Shown: positions 32,062 to 45,097, counted from the stretch's first letter. The stretch is 64,000 nucleotides of DNA from Mantis religiosa (GCA_030765055.1 CM060953.1:73148336-73212335), one strand, 5' to 3'. The notes: generated by a model not told the origin, from the letters alone. Translations and numbers: made by a program.

Positions 32062-33210
32062 ACATCCTTAAAAATTTAAAAGAGAAACAGTATACTCCTT
32101 AGAAGTGGCTAATGACATAAAAAGGATTATTTTAAGTATATTGTGTGTCTTTAAAAGGTTTTATAAAATGTTTTGTGTATAAATTTGCTTTCTTCTACAT
32201 CTTATAGTGAACCAGTTCTAAGAAGTGACAGTATTCTCTCAATATATGCTTTATTCGGTTCATCCTGTCCCATCTGCAATTCAAAGAACCAAACAAGAAT
32301 GCTTGTTTCCGGTTAAGAATATATCTAACGATGTTATCTTGGACTAGCTCTTAGTAGAATGGTTGTATTTTTGATTTAGGCCTATAGTAAATCCTTTTCA
32401 AACTCTTTCATCATAAAATCGCAGTACAGTTGCCGCAAAATACATGATACATATAAGTTTATCGGTTTTCGTATGTATTTCTTGCAGTACGTTACTGGAA
32501 GGTATGTAAATTGTGAAAGACTGTGAGATAGAATGCCTGGTTTGTAAGCTCGGAGCTTTAAAGCACATGTTTTCCGTAGGAGGAAGAACGAGTTCCCACT
32601 CCATCCCTGCTTGTGTACCTTGGATTGTTCAAATAATCCACAATAAGAACGTGCATGGGAGCATTTTGTTAACAGCACAGCATCGTAATCCCCTGCGCTC
32701 TCTATGTTGTGTTAACTTTACGTACTGTTAAATGATTAATATTTCTTAAGCGGATTGTCGATTTACACCACAGTTAGGGTCGTTGCGTGAGCTTATTGCC
32801 GAGTAATGTAAATGAATTTGGATTATATTTGTTAATTTCCTTCTATACGCGTCACACACATATATTAAACTATATTGTTATCAGTAAATAACAACTCCAC
32901 ATATAAGAGACCGAGGAATAAGTAAATAAACTCACAATTTAGTTAAGACGTAAAATAAAAAAACTACTACCAGAAGACTTTGTGTATATATTAATCATTT
33001 ATTTTTATGTAACTTTCATACCAGATCATACGAAAACATATTACTTTCTCTACAGTTTCTGTGCCTCTTTGTATCTGAGAACTCCATAACTGAAACAGAA
33101 GTCAGTCAAATATCAAACTCGATATGTGTCGCAATGTAGAAAGATGCCAATAATGATGATGATGATGATGATGATGATAATTTATTATCATTAATACTAA
33201 CATAATTATA
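32062..33210. other. AT-rich spacer; short GAT repeat
   Basis: 33151-33179 is about nine GAT units. No gene family was recognised; a 98-codon minus-strand frame at 32382-32678 resembles nothing known to me. Confidence 0.4.
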
Positions 33211-35055
33211 AGGTTCATACAGAAACTAAGTTCTGTTTGGCAATAAAATTAATTGTTTACAGATAGAGAAGAATTATTTATTGCGCAAAATTCTACATCT
33301 CTTAAACTACTTTTCCACATGACTGCCGAAATTTTGCAAGCATTTATCATAGCGAGGCACAAGTTTTTGTATACCTTCTTCATAGAAGCTTGCTGCCCTT
33401 GTCTTCAACCAGTTGGAAACATTTTCTTTTAGCTCTTCGTCATTGTTGAAGTGTTGACCGCCAAGGAAAGATTTGGGATGCAAAAACAGGCGAACGTCGC
33501 TAGGAGCGAGGTCAGGGCTGTACGGGGGGCGGTCAAACACATCCCAGCTAAATCCTTGCAGGATGTTTTTCGTCGCATTTGCAGTGTGTAGTCGTGCGTT
33601 GTCGTGAAGCAACACAAAACACTTTGACAGCATTCCTCGGCGTTTATTTTGTATTGCGTGGCGCAATTTCCTAAGTGTCTCGCAATATACATCTGCTTTC
33701 ATTGTTTGACCACGTGGTAAGAAATCAGTGAGTAAGATGCCTTTCCTGTCCTAGAACACTTCCCATATGGGAGGGGATTCGTCCCTTTCAGCTGCCGTGG
33801 TGCAGGCGCTGCGGACCCTTAGCACTCCTGGTACCTCTGACTTACTAGAGGAACCTCGGGCCGAACATTCGAGCCCCTCTCTCTGGGAGTTATTCGGATT
33901 GGGTTGGTCTCGAGGGCAGTGTGTTCCCGATACCCACAGGAAATTGGGTACCTCCGACCTGGCTACGGCCGCCCGGAGGGGGTAGAGGGTTGCCTCATAA
34001 GTCCCGGGTACTGGCCTGCAGAACTAGTAGCTGGTGTGCTAGATCACCGGCGGCCCTACCAAGATTATTTGGTAGACGGTCCATTAAGGACCAGTGCGTA
34101 AGTGGGGTATCCACTTCCGTCCTGTCTGCCGTGTGCAGCGGGGTCGGGGCGCAGTTTATAAAATAGGTACTGTCCTATGGTAAAAAAAAAAAAAAAAAAA
34201 AAAACCGAGAGGCCGGGTTCTGGTCCTACGGGTCCACGACTGATGGGAGTAGATCCTCGCACTTATTGTCCCAGAACACTGTGCACATCATTTTTGAGGT
34301 GATAAGATTTGTTTGTGCTTAACCTTTGCTGAGGATGAGGTGTACCTCCATTCCATTGATTGACGGTTACTTTCAGCGGTGTCGTAAGTAATCCAAGTTT
34401 CATCTTCTGTGACTATCTGTGTCAGAAATTCTTCGCCACTTTCATCGTAACAGGCCAAAAACTGAAGTGCACGACCCATCCGTTTTGTTTTGAGTTGCTC
34501 AGTAAGAATCTTTGCCACCCAACGTGAGCAAAGTTTACGAAATTTCAGTTTTTCGGTAACAATTTCATGATCTAGTGATCGTGAGATTTGGGGAAATTCC
34601 ATAGCGAGAGCACTAATTGTAAACTTGTGGTTCTCCTGGATCTTGTCATCAATCGCGTGAACCAGTTCTTCTGTAACCAACGATGGACGACCGCTTCGTT
34701 CTTCATCGTGCACTTCACTAAGTCCTTCATTGAACTGTCGGACTCATTTTCTCACCATTGTATCACTCATCGCATTTTGTCCTTAAACGTCGCAAATATT
34801 CCCATAAATTTCAATTGGTTTCACCTTCCTAGCATTCAGAAAACGAATCACAGATCTGATTTCACAAGCGGCGGGATTTTCAATCAACACCTACATTGTA
34901 AACAAACACAACAAAGCGTACGTGGCTGACAGCGATCTCACAATGGCTCACTTTTCTTCTCCTTGATATAGTGCGTCTACCGCGAATGTACGGAACTGCG
35001 ATCGCAGCGCTGCAGCGGAGATAAATTGAAACAGAACTTACTTTCTGGACGCCCC
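33211..35055 (-). pseudogene. Mariner transposon, near complete but broken by an insertion
   Basis: Inverted termini at 33211-33238 and 35028-35055 share CAGAAA and TAAGTTCTGTTT; a TA precedes the left end. Without the 506-bp insertion the length is about 1.34 kb, normal for mariner. The minus-strand transposase has an N-terminal part (VRQFNEGLSE, DEERSGRPSLV), TEDETW with the first catalytic Asp, VKHKQILSPQK, then HDNARLH and YSPDLAPSDVRLF with the second and third Asp. Faults: a TGG to TGA change before VRQFN, a one-base loss after SPQK, the insertion inside VFWD, and a TAG in the downstream copy of that duplicated site. All three catalytic residues remain but no full protein can be made. 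Confidence 0.88.
33747..34280 (+). mobile_element. GC-rich element copy 2, inserted in mariner with 14-bp target duplication
   Basis: TGTCCTAGAACACT (33747-33760) and TGTCCCAGAACACT (34267-34280) are the duplicated mariner sequence coding for VFWD on the minus strand. The 506-bp insert is a diverged relative of 13737-14230. It has an A run at about 34182-34203 followed by about 63 bp before the duplication. The poly(A) and long target duplication suggest LINE-driven retroposition; the short open frames inside have no resemblance. Confidence 0.8.
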
Positions 35056-35358
35056 TTGTGTTATCATCAATATCACCCTCATTCATAGCACTAGTGGCGG
35101 TGGTAGTGGCAGTTGAGAAAAGAAAGAATCGAAGGGACATAGTAATGTCATCAATTGCAAAATGAACAAGCCAGCTAGCCTGATAGCTTGGGCAGTTCGC
35201 TGGGAATGCCTCCAAGGCAAATGGTCAAGCCAGTAATTGTTAAGGAACTATGCGCGTCTGTGCCGTTTACATTGTCCGCTGCTGCTGCAGCAGATACATA
35301 TCCTGCGATTCCTCATCTTTCCTCATCTCATCTTTTTCCTGGGTATGGGTGGGCAGTC
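35056..35358. other. Spacer without recognised gene
   Basis: Between mariner and SINE-B. Frames of up to 75 codons resemble nothing known to me. Confidence 0.4.
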
Positions 35359-35731
35359 AAAATTCATTAGGGCCTCGCCGTGGCTGAGAGGTAGACCGCT
35401 CAACTTTCACCAAGGCGGCCCAGGTCCCATCCCAGGCCAGCGGAAAGTGAGATTTTTGGTGTAGAACACGGCACTGGGGCGGATTTTCTCCGGGATCTGC
35501 GGCTTCCCCCGCCATTACTCCACCAGTTGCTCCATCATCATCCGCTTCCTATCCTTTGTCTTGCACTCATACTCTCATCCACTTCACTCGCTCTCATCCC
35601 AGCGTTTGGCTGGTCCCTCAACCCTGGTTCCTCTATCAGACTCAGGGCCTACTTTTCGGGCTAAGTAAAACCCGAATTCCCTAACACCGTTCTCAGTGAT
35701 GTAATGGGAGGAAAGAAAGAAAAATTCATTA
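35359..35731 (+). mobile_element. SINE-B copy 3, long type-2 tail, perfect target duplication
   Basis: AAAATTCATTA at 35359-35369 and 35721-35731 brackets a 351-bp insert. Head CCTCGCCGTGGCTGAGAGGT (A box), B-box region GTCCCATCCCAGG (mutated), body GCACTGGGGCGGATTTTCTC, then a type-2 3' part (CCATCATCATCCGCTTCC, GTTTGGCTGGTCCCTCAACC, GTTCCTCTATCAGA) in place of the CATCAGTGTCACCGCC tail. Confidence 0.85.
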
Positions 35732-37732
35732 AAGTAACGTGACATCCTAAACAGACAATTAATATAAACGTCTGAAATCGCCTGATTACTGGAGGTATTT
35801 TAGCATGAAGTGGCAGTTTGGCTCGCGATTTAGTATTGCATCGTGCACTCATTTGTAACACATTTGCTGTTTGTGAGGGGGCTTTAGGTTTATCTATTTT
35901 AGTTTCTATAATTCGCACTCATGGAAATGATTATTTTAATTATTTTGGATTATTGCTTTCAGACTAAAAGGAAATATTTTCTGATTATTTTAAAGTAAAA
36001 TAGTTTAGCCTCACTCTTTGCTGTTAAAGACTGAGTTGTATAGAGATTCCACATGCATATTCCTTGCTTGCCCCTAAAGGTACTACAGAACAGACATAAT
36101 CTCAAAGGTAGATAAACTAAAATGTAAAAGTTCATCAAGAAATATATCGGAAGCGTGTGATGCTAAACTAATATTTTTAAACAAATCAGATGGACTAAGA
36201 GTTCTTCTATAGTAACATTTTCTCAATTTCTTATGGATATAAAATTGCAAAAAATGTAAATGGGAGTAGGCTTTCTCAGAATACACACAGAAAATACAAA
36301 AACATATATAATGCTATTTATAACTCAAACTTTTTTAGAGTAGAACTGCTTTATTTTTGGTGACATTTTTATAATACTTATGAGATAAATCATATACTCT
36401 TGATTGCGATTTTTGATTAGAAATCTACGTATTTATTACATTAAATATATATCCATAGCACCTGAAACAGGGCATTATTGAAAATCATTGTATACATTTT
36501 TGAGAAAACAAAAGATGAAAAAGAACTTCTCTAAATTGATGCAGTTTGTGATAGATCAATTATCTCTTAATTTTTATCATGCAGCATAGAATACAATACT
36601 TTTACTGTTGTAATATATTGTACACATGTGCGGAAACACACGCGAACTCTCTCCCTTCATTTTTTATGTTAAAATTTAGAGTAGATATTTTAAAATAAGC
36701 ATTAAGAATGAAGTTCCTATTGCATTGGAGAACAGCAAAGAGAATATGAAGAGTTTAGATTGGCACTTGTGCGATATTAAATTTTCTATCAAGGTGGTCT
36801 TGAAAACTGATGAAATGCTGCGCAGATTGCAATCATAATATGCAGATGAAAATCTGTCGATGACAGCGGTATAGAGCAATCAATTTTCTGAGGACCTAGA
36901 ACGAGTAGGTACGTAATAAATCTACAGCATTCCCATACCATGAAAGATAACGACTACCATATTCCGGGATGCAGAGGGAGAACACTTGCGATAGACTTCC
37001 TGGCAGGGAAAGCGAATCACAGCAATGCGTCACGGAGCTAAAAGAGGAAAAGAGCCTGGCAGCAGACTATCAGAAACATGCTCTTTTTGTGTTATGAACA
37101 CTTTATGTATATATTCGTGACAGCGATCACCCACTGAATTTAAAAAAACTCATATTTCGAGACACTTCAAGAGAATTGAAATAATTATGATGCACATTTG
37201 ATACAGAGATTGCATTCAACACGAGTGAATAAAGAGTATTTACATCTATCTTAATATCGCTTAAACATTTATGAACAATAAAATTTCACCAAAAATACAC
37301 ACTTTTGGGGGGTTTGGGGGAAAGATTGAGAATACTACTTGGTCTTACAATCCATAATTATACCTGAGGTGTTCCCTGAAATCAAATAGCGCGTACACAA
37401 ATTTTAGTTTTTGTGGTTGTATTATCTTGTGATTCAGTGGTTATGCTTATAGCTAACTTGTTATCTATTATTAAATACCATAATCAAATTGCAAAATAAG
37501 AAAACAAAATAAGAGAGAAGCTAGGAGTTATTGCTGAATTTTTTTGCCAAATATACATACTCATGTAACAATCCTCATTTTTTAAGTTTCATTGTTTTCG
37601 CCTATTTTTTATTGTACTTTATGTTATTTTTATTTTTACTTTTATTTAATTTATTTTTTGCTAATTCCACTGCTTTATTGCTTCTTTCTTCTGTATTTTT
37701 TACACATATGCAGAGTACGCATAAACACCCAT
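35732..37732. other. AT-rich region, nothing recognised
   Basis: No repeat family or protein match was noticed over 2 kb. Frames are 60 to 95 codons. Confidence 0.4.
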
Positions 37733-37806
37733 GCCCAAGGGGGACTCGAACCCGCGACTTACACGCGGCGGAACGCCAGACAGATACTCGACCACGTCTA
37801 CGAGGT
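37733..37806 (-). repeat. tRNA-like sequence, possible fourth SINE family
   Basis: Minus strand: CGTAGACGTGGTCGAGTATC (A-box-like) and GCGGGTTCGAGTCCCCC (good B box) at tRNA-like spacing, ending TTGGGC. The 5' end (CCTCGTAG) does not pair with the 3' end (CCTTGGGC), so it is not a functional tRNA gene. Only one copy was seen. Confidence 0.5.
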
Positions 37807-38411
37807 GATTGCTAACTTGTACAGTTCTCGCCACGGATATTGGTAAAGACTGTCTACTCAACGCAAGTGCACGGCGGCCGCTTTCTTTGAGGAACCCTCA
37901 TAATCGTTTTACAACATGGACCCTCCTCCTGACGGTCCTTTCTACAAGGTTGCAACATTTTAACACCACCGTCTTGCACCTAATGAAACAGAACAACAGG
38001 AAGTTGGAACTTTGGCAACTGAGACTCCATGCGGAGTAGACATGCAACTGTGATTTTCAGAAAATCGGGGTTGCTATTGGTCCCCAACGTCAGTGTTCCA
38101 TTTCTGAAGTGTGGAGGTAGATTTATGACGGTCATTAGTGGGCGGAAAGGTCAGGTCCTTTGAGGTCCTTTTGAGTGGGAACTGCACACACGTTAAAAAG
38201 CAGACTTTATAGGTCCTTGAGGGCTGGCCCAGTCAGCGAACCCTCCTGATGCTTCAAGCAAGTACTACGTGTGACTGATTAGATCAACTGGACTTCGGTA
38301 TATTTACGTACCACATACAGTTCACGTCACAGACTACTAGCAGTCTGGCGATACAGTCTCTAATAATACTTTCGTGCGGTTGTGTTCGGATTTATTTTAG
38401 TTGATTCCAAT
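37807..38411. other. Spacer without recognised gene
   Basis: Moderate GC stretch at 37850-38280; the 76-codon frame there has no family resemblance. Confidence 0.4.
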
Positions 38412-38780
38412 ACGCAGCCGCATCGTGACTTGGACCGCTTGGCTCTCACTAAAGCGGCGCAGGTTCGATCCCAGGTGATCACAAAGTGACATTTGTGGTG
38501 GGTAACATGGTGGTGGGTTTTCTCCGGGTCCTTCCGTTTCCCCGCTAGTATTCCTGCAATTGCTCCATCATCATCTTTCCTAACATTTCAACTCACCCTC
38601 ATTCTGCCATCCACTTTCCTCATTCTCATACCAGATATAGAGCTGATTACCCATCCTGGATTCTATCTCTCTCTTTTTCTCTCTCTCTCTCTCATCCAGA
38701 GATTACGTTCCTCAACACGCATAAGGGTTAAGAAGAACAACAATACCCTGACACCATGTAATGGTATAAGAGGGCAGTTA
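38412..38780 (+). mobile_element. SINE-B copy 4, type-2 tail
   Basis: Head GCAGCCGCATCGTGACTTGG (diverged A box), TTGGCTCTCACTAAAGCGGC, B box CAGGTTCGATCCCAGG, body TTTTCTCCGGGTCCTTCC and the type-2 tail (CATCATCATCTTTCCTAAC ... TTAAGAAGAACAACAATACC). It includes a TC run at 38667-38695. A convincing target duplication was not found. Confidence 0.7.
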
Positions 38781-40047
38781 AAGAAGAAGAGGATTGCAGT
38801 ACTAAGCCTTCCATCATATCGAAATTAAAAGCAGTGCTTCCGTCTACACACTCCTAAAAAATCGGGCCTTTATTCGATGTTGTTAAACGACATATGCACG
38901 ATTTCTGTTTGACCGATCTGAAATTTGTTCAGTGTGGTAATGCAGTGTATTGATTACATTTAAAATTTCAGTTACATACGTCTCGTAGTAAATGCGAATG
39001 CTTTTTGCTGGATTTAATTAACTTAATTGTGTTAATTATAATGCCCCAGTTGTCAAACGGCTTTTTAAGTACGAAAAATTTGAAAAAAATTGTTTTGAGA
39101 AAAACAGTAAATGCAAATGATTGGGGTGTGGATTGCAATACGGGGTTCAAGAGTATTAAAAAGGCACAGAGAGTAATAAATACTTCTGACATCAATAAAT
39201 CATAGGCACCAAATGAAAATAGGGAATGTAAAAGCAGTAAAAATGAAATAACTTGTATGTTTTCCAAATTTCAGTTAAACTTTCCTAGCTTTACGGTTCT
39301 CAAAATAAATAGGCATACAAATAAATAATGATATGTTATTAGTGACATTTCTATGTAGAGCTTTCGGCTGTTTACCGAATTTAAGCAAGCGGAACATAAA
39401 GTATATTTCAGATAAAATTTATTCTTTCCGAATAACTAAACAGGTTTCACTAAACAAATTAGTAGTACGGCTTGAGTGACTCCTCCAATTAATTGCGGTT
39501 GTAATGGATATTTTTACTTGCTCTTCTATCTACCTAAGAGGTGATCACCAAATTCTGACGAAACACCTTATGTGGAAATTTCACCGAAATTCCATGTCTA
39601 GAAGCAAATTTTAGACAACAGTACTTGTTGGTATGCACGATTTACTTCACCCCTCGTATACTCTATGGATGTCTGTAACAACGTAAATAATAATATAAAT
39701 ATTCTGAATCTTTCAAAATGGGACAGGAATATTTAAAAATCACCACTTCACACCACCTTTGGGTGTAATGATTTGCAATGTATTTTTACCTCGAAAATAT
39801 GTGATTAAGTAACATATATTAAAGATGTTTTTCTTAGAGAAATCTTCAAAATAAAATCTGAAATTTTCTGTGACTTAACTGGTCTGGTTCTTTTGTAAGG
39901 AATTTTATCTCATGTCGTTTAATCGGTAAGACTTAAGGTAAGGAAAAAAATGGTCACAAAATTCTATATGGAAATGTACATCTAATTAATATTTAATTTA
40001 TCCCAAGTAATTTTTTTCTGTTACACTAGCCATATTAGAGATCTCTA
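38781..40047. other. AT-rich spacer, nothing recognised
   Basis: Frames up to 99 codons without family resemblance; no repeats assigned. Confidence 0.4.
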
Positions 40048-40115
40048 ATCTCATTTCAGCTTCATTTCACCCATTTGATTCATCATCGATATGACTGACA
40101 TTGGAGGACGTTAAT
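40048..40115 (+). repeat. SINE-A 3' fragment
   Basis: TTTCACCCATTTGATTCATC, ATCGATATGACTGACATTGG and AGGACGTTAATTA match the 3' third of SINE-A. Confidence 0.55.
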
Positions 40116-40129
40116 TATCTTTGTTATTG

Positions 40130-40340
40130 TGGAAACGTAGAGTCAGAATGAAAAATTCAATGTCATAGCCGGGATTTGAACCACGGATCTTCTGGTAGCT
40201 GCGTGGTAGAGCGGCTGGAGAGAAACCAGAAGATCCGTGGTTCAAATCCCGGCTATGGCATTGAATTTTTCATTCTGACTCTACGTTTCCACAATTTAGC
40301 CTACACACGGCCAGTGTGAAAGAACAATTAATTACCTTTG
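40130..40340. repeat. Head-to-head tRNA-like hairpin
   Basis: 40135-40196 (minus) and 40197-40298 (plus) are two tRNA-like modules in inverted orientation; the outer arms GTGGAAACGTAGAGTCAGAA and its reverse complement pair perfectly, and the inner parts share GGATTTGAACCACGGATCTT. The plus module (to 40259) ends CCCGGCTATGGC. Its downstream linker CGGCCAGTGTGAAAGAACAA also follows modules at 5.5 and 57.6 kb. Confidence 0.75.
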
Positions 40341-42511
40341 TTATTATTTTGAGTTAGTCAGCACTTTGTCATTTTTAAACTGTTTATTTATTGAAATGCT
40401 ATAGAATGGAAAAAGCATGACGTTTCATTGCCAACACTAGCAGACTTGACTACGAATTCTATTCTGTGTAATGTGTAACCATATTACTTCTGCGAAAGAT
40501 TAATTCATTTAGCACGAAGCAGATAGAAAAACAACTTTCCTAGTAATAGTTTGTAGTAGCAGTTAAAAATGAAGGACATAGGGCAGAGAAATACGTGTGA
40601 ATGTAGCTTCAGGATTTTTTTTTTTCAGGAAATTTGTTCTAGCATGGTATAATTAGTTCATTAGCCGACGCTGGATTCCGAGGAAGTGCGTTGCATAAAA
40701 CACTTCAGTCGTTGGTTAGGGCCGTGGTTGCTCAATGCAAGTTGGAGGGGGTTCTTGAAGAGACAACCGTTGACCTGTAATGAGCTCACAGCTACGAACA
40801 TTGCCTGTAGACTGTCACGAGAATCCCATGGGTAACACGCATCATGTCTGCAGTACCCGAAATCCCTTCGCTGATGATGCTGTAGTGCTCTTGAATTGCT
40901 TCCAATTGTGTGCGCTGCACTCGTGGTCAGGCTCTGACTGATGTCTGTTGCGGTAACGCCACTCTGTATCCGTTAAGCGATGTATCAACATACAAGCTCC
41001 AGTGTTCATATTGGGGTGGCGATACAGCTCTCTGGTTGTTGTCTGATAAACTTCGCTCCTCTTCTACCGTTCTTTTAATACTATCCATTTGAAATGTTCT
41101 GTAAAGAACCGCTATTTTCGGGTAACTGTTATAACTGCCTCACTTAGAGTGGGTTAACGGATTAAGCTATCTGTTTTCATTACTAACATTTCCTATTTAC
41201 ATTACATTAATGGTTGCCAGCACCAATTAGCTGTATAGGTTTTTGAATATACACGATGTTAATACAGAAATCTTTACTTTGTTAGCTGGTTCTAACAAAA
41301 TAGCTCTAACAGGTTGCTACAAAATAGGAATGAACCTAAGGCGGGGCTCGGCGTGGCTCTTCTGAAGCATGCGACTAATTTCTCTGCGCGCTCTAAAAAT
41401 ACTAATTAACAGAGGCGGCCAGTGAGGGATTGTATTGGCAGTGTCATAATAAATAAATAATTAGTTAAATAACTAAATAAGCAATAAATAATAAATGAAT
41501 GTATAAATAATAAATGAATAAATTTATATATGAATGAATAAATAAATACAAATAAATAAATAAGGGTTGTTAAAATATAAATATGTGTACCAATTTTGAA
41601 TGCTTTAGGTAATCTTATCAATAATCCATCTTATTTTATAATATACTGTACCAAACAGAACGTACAGGGAAACGGATATATATATTACATCCGTACTCTT
41701 GTTACGCATAGGTGTGACGAGTACAGTAAAAGTTTGATAATACAGTTCTCGGAGAATGTGATACAAACCGTTCGTGTACGATTTCGCGACAGAGAGAGAG
41801 AGTTATCTTAAGCCCCGTACTTTACTGTACTCTAGCGGATAAAGCGTAAGTTATGCGCCAGAGAAATCTCTGCACTACCTGCTCCCATAAGAAGTCGTGT
41901 ATAAACAGACATCCCAGCCCTTAACACAGGCGCTTATGAGCGTAGACGGTGACGTACTGGAATCGGCACCAAACCAAGGAAAACAACCACCAGGACAGAG
42001 CGAATGCGTTTAACACCCTTATTCATACGGGGGAGCAGATACTCAGAAACAATCTTTTTCGCGCAATTTCTATACATTTCTCTTTCTTTCGTTTTCATAC
42101 AGATGGTGCCATGGCACAGCGGCACTACCTCAGAAGCCACCCCTGCCAATTAAAGAATTATTTTGTTTTACTCATGTTACAGAGCTGTTTTTTCTGAGGA
42201 TTACTGTCCAACCCCGTGTTTGTAGCACTTCTGGTTTCGGAAATATGGAACGATAAGTATTAACTGCCAGCAAAGAACAGCACTCAAGTGCTATGCTGCA
42301 GTTGCATATTGTACCCGGCATTCAGTAAACTGGTGATCTTTTAGCAACGCATACAAGCTTTTCAAAGTTAGTAAATATGCCGTTTAGCAAGCGTAGTACT
42401 GGTGCGCCTAGTAGTAACTGCGAAACAACTCATAAGATTTTAAATAAATAGTCTACAAATATTCTGGTGAATGTGTATTCGTTTTTCAAACAGTTGTTAA
42501 TTAAATACATT
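40341..42511. other. Mostly unassigned; coding-like stretch near 40.7-41.1 kb
   Basis: On the minus strand 41095 to about 40795 reads as about 100 codons with a single stop near 40925 (begins FQMDSIKRTVEEE, ends near TVYRQC). The amino-acid composition is protein-like, but I do not recognise a family. AATA/AAATAAAT-rich DNA lies at 41440-41570. Confidence 0.35.
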
Positions 42512-42960
42512 TTCAAAAGTACAAATTTCGCTCAGTTAATGTTACAAGTCTGTCACGTGAGTGCTCATTCTGTGATGAAAATTGTTAAAGAAGGCAAACT
42601 GTTTAAAAAATTAGGAGTAGTTTTCATATTTAGATCTCCAGAGAAACATCGGGCAGCTATACAACGTGTTACCAACTTAGACAATTTTCAAAAGTGTGTT
42701 TCACGTAGAACAATTTATGATTTATATGACAAAGGTGAACATCCAACTGCCAAAAAACTGACCAATTTAATGAGGTGGAAAATAGAATATACGGATTCTG
42801 TATCTTTTATGCATAATATTCTGAAATCTCTTGTGTTTAAATATAGGAGAACCAATGATAGTCGCAAATTTCTGCTTTAAAGAAGCAATATTGTTGTTGC
42901 AAGACTAAAATTTTTGCGCACCATGAGATTCATGGTGTAAAAATGCTTGATAAATACGCA
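42512..42960 (+). pseudogene. N-terminal part of a Tc1-like DDE transposase
   Basis: Plus-strand frame 42467-42880 contains an order I associate with the DNA-binding half of an arthropod Tc1/mariner-like transposase: CHVSAHSVMKIVKEGK (helix-turn-helix), FRSPEKHRAAIQRVTNLD, FQKCVSRRTIYDLY and FKYRRTNDSRKFLL. A TAA at 42878 interrupts it, after which the same frame continues RSNIVVARLKFLRTMR. No catalytic DDE region follows. The native start is not identifiable because the 5' end merges with AT-rich DNA. Confidence 0.65.
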
Positions 42961-45097
42961 TTCATATATTCCGTATTTATTAAGTATTTTAATGACCCAA
43001 AAACTCGTTTAAAATCCATTACAGACAGTATATAAATATGGCGTCATAAAAATAGGAGCCATATTAACAAATCGGTGAAATGGCACTATTTGATTTCACT
43101 GTTGGGAACACCTTATTTCGTAGAACACGTCTAATTTGAATCATTTTGTTTTGTGTGCATATGAACGATGGCTACGAAAGCGAACTGTTCTCCAATACAA
43201 AATTTTAAGGTTCAGATTGTGTGATAATAATTGTGTATGTTCTCACACACATGGTGAAATATTAAGCGAATGTCTCTGTCAGCGCTGTATCAATGTATAT
43301 CTCAATATCTGTATCATACTTGCTAGGTTGAGACATCTCTGTCGCCCGCTTGCCGTGCAACTGGCAACACCAAGACAGTGGGATAACCGTATTGGCTGAA
43401 CCCAGGCCCATTCTTATTTTGTAGCTACTCTAAATAAAAGGATGTTTATCTGTGTCAACATATTATTACAGTCGTAGCTATATAAGCATTTATTCGCACT
43501 TGTTTCTACATTCCTGCACCTTTTTTCTTTAGGTAAACTCTGCTATATGGATATCTAATGCACGTGATGCAGATATAGCAAAGGAAACTACATGATTATT
43601 GCCAAAGTAAGCACCATTGTAATAAATATACAACACTTAAATATTCTTGTAGGACCTTAAAAGAAACATGTTAATAACATATAGAAATTCGGAGTTGGGA
43701 GGAGAAACATTAACGCCCTAACACACATAATAAATAGCATTACAAAATTTATACATAATCTCGGTTGATTACACATGTGGCAAAGTGAATATTAGCCGGA
43801 CATTTTTATCCTCTAAATCAACAGTGCCACTAAAGATCTAATATTACTGAGATGAGACTTCTTGCCCCTAATAAGCAATACCAATGCACATGCCTTGAAT
43901 ATCAGAGAAACTATCCCCTTTTACCGTCCATCTAGTTTAATTCAGTAACCGTTGTATTACGTTAACAGTTGCAACGACTGCACTTTCCTCTCTTGAAGTG
44001 TTGGCTTATTCTTTGTTATTTTGCACAGAATAAAGCAGAATCGTCACTATTTCCTTCCCTTCGCCTTATCTAATCACATTTGTCTTGCGTATTTCTAACG
44101 TAGTTCACCTAAAGCAATACTTAGATTAAAACATTTGATATACAGACATTTTTTTTTATTGAATAAGGACAGAATCTGATGTATAGCAGATGATTTTCTC
44201 TACAAGGTGCCTCTTTTTTCCCTCTTTCTAGGAACTGTTCTTAAAAAGGTTAGTTTTTGAACTGCTTTATGTCGTAGAGATAAATGCTTGCGGAAATATT
44301 TCAACACACATTCCTTTGTAGATACGAGGGGAATGCGGGAAACTGAAGAGACAGTAAACTCTTTAAAAAACGGGTCGTTATAAACTGTCTTTTAAATTCC
44401 ACTCTTTGCTTGGATTACACACGGTACAAAGAAGATTAAAAAAAAGCTTAGGATATTGGAAAACTGTCATATAAATAATACATATTTTGAAGAGATGATT
44501 GTGTGGAAAACTTTCTGAAATTCCGTATAGTTTAGCACTACCATAAAATTACAGAATACTCATTCAAAATAAGAAGAGCTTAATATTGCACCAGAACTTT
44601 AATTAACTTCTTTCCTTTACAAATACATTTCAACCTATACAATGATTTCACGATAAGCAACACTGAACATTCGTGAAAATAAAACATTTGCTTTTATATA
44701 AATGTAGACTGAACAGTTTTGAATGCCCTTAACCTTCATGACAACGAACAGTATTTAAAATGTCCTTCACAATTCAACACCGCTTGCCGAGACGAGTCCT
44801 AAACCCCAACTGCCTCGCTCAAGGCAAGGTACCCAGCTTCCTTCTCCCGATAGAGACGGTGGCGCAGGCAAACAGTAAACAAAACACAATAGCCACTACC
44901 ACCGCCCCTATGGGGAAGTGTGACAATTACCTGCAATAAGCCTCTGTGCCAATCGGCACAACATGCTGTTCATAGAACATCAATATATCCATTTTATTAA
45001 CCATAAAAGCATCTTAACGTGTAGTATTCTAAGCATTTTTGAGGGGATAAAAAACCATTACGTGTGGTTTGGGGTGCGGTAATAGACCGACAAACAG
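42961..45097. other. Unassigned AT-rich region with one GC-richer patch
   Basis: A GC-richer patch at about 44770-44960 has no open frame or repeat match. An 87-codon frame at 43136-43399 is unassigned. Confidence 0.4.
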
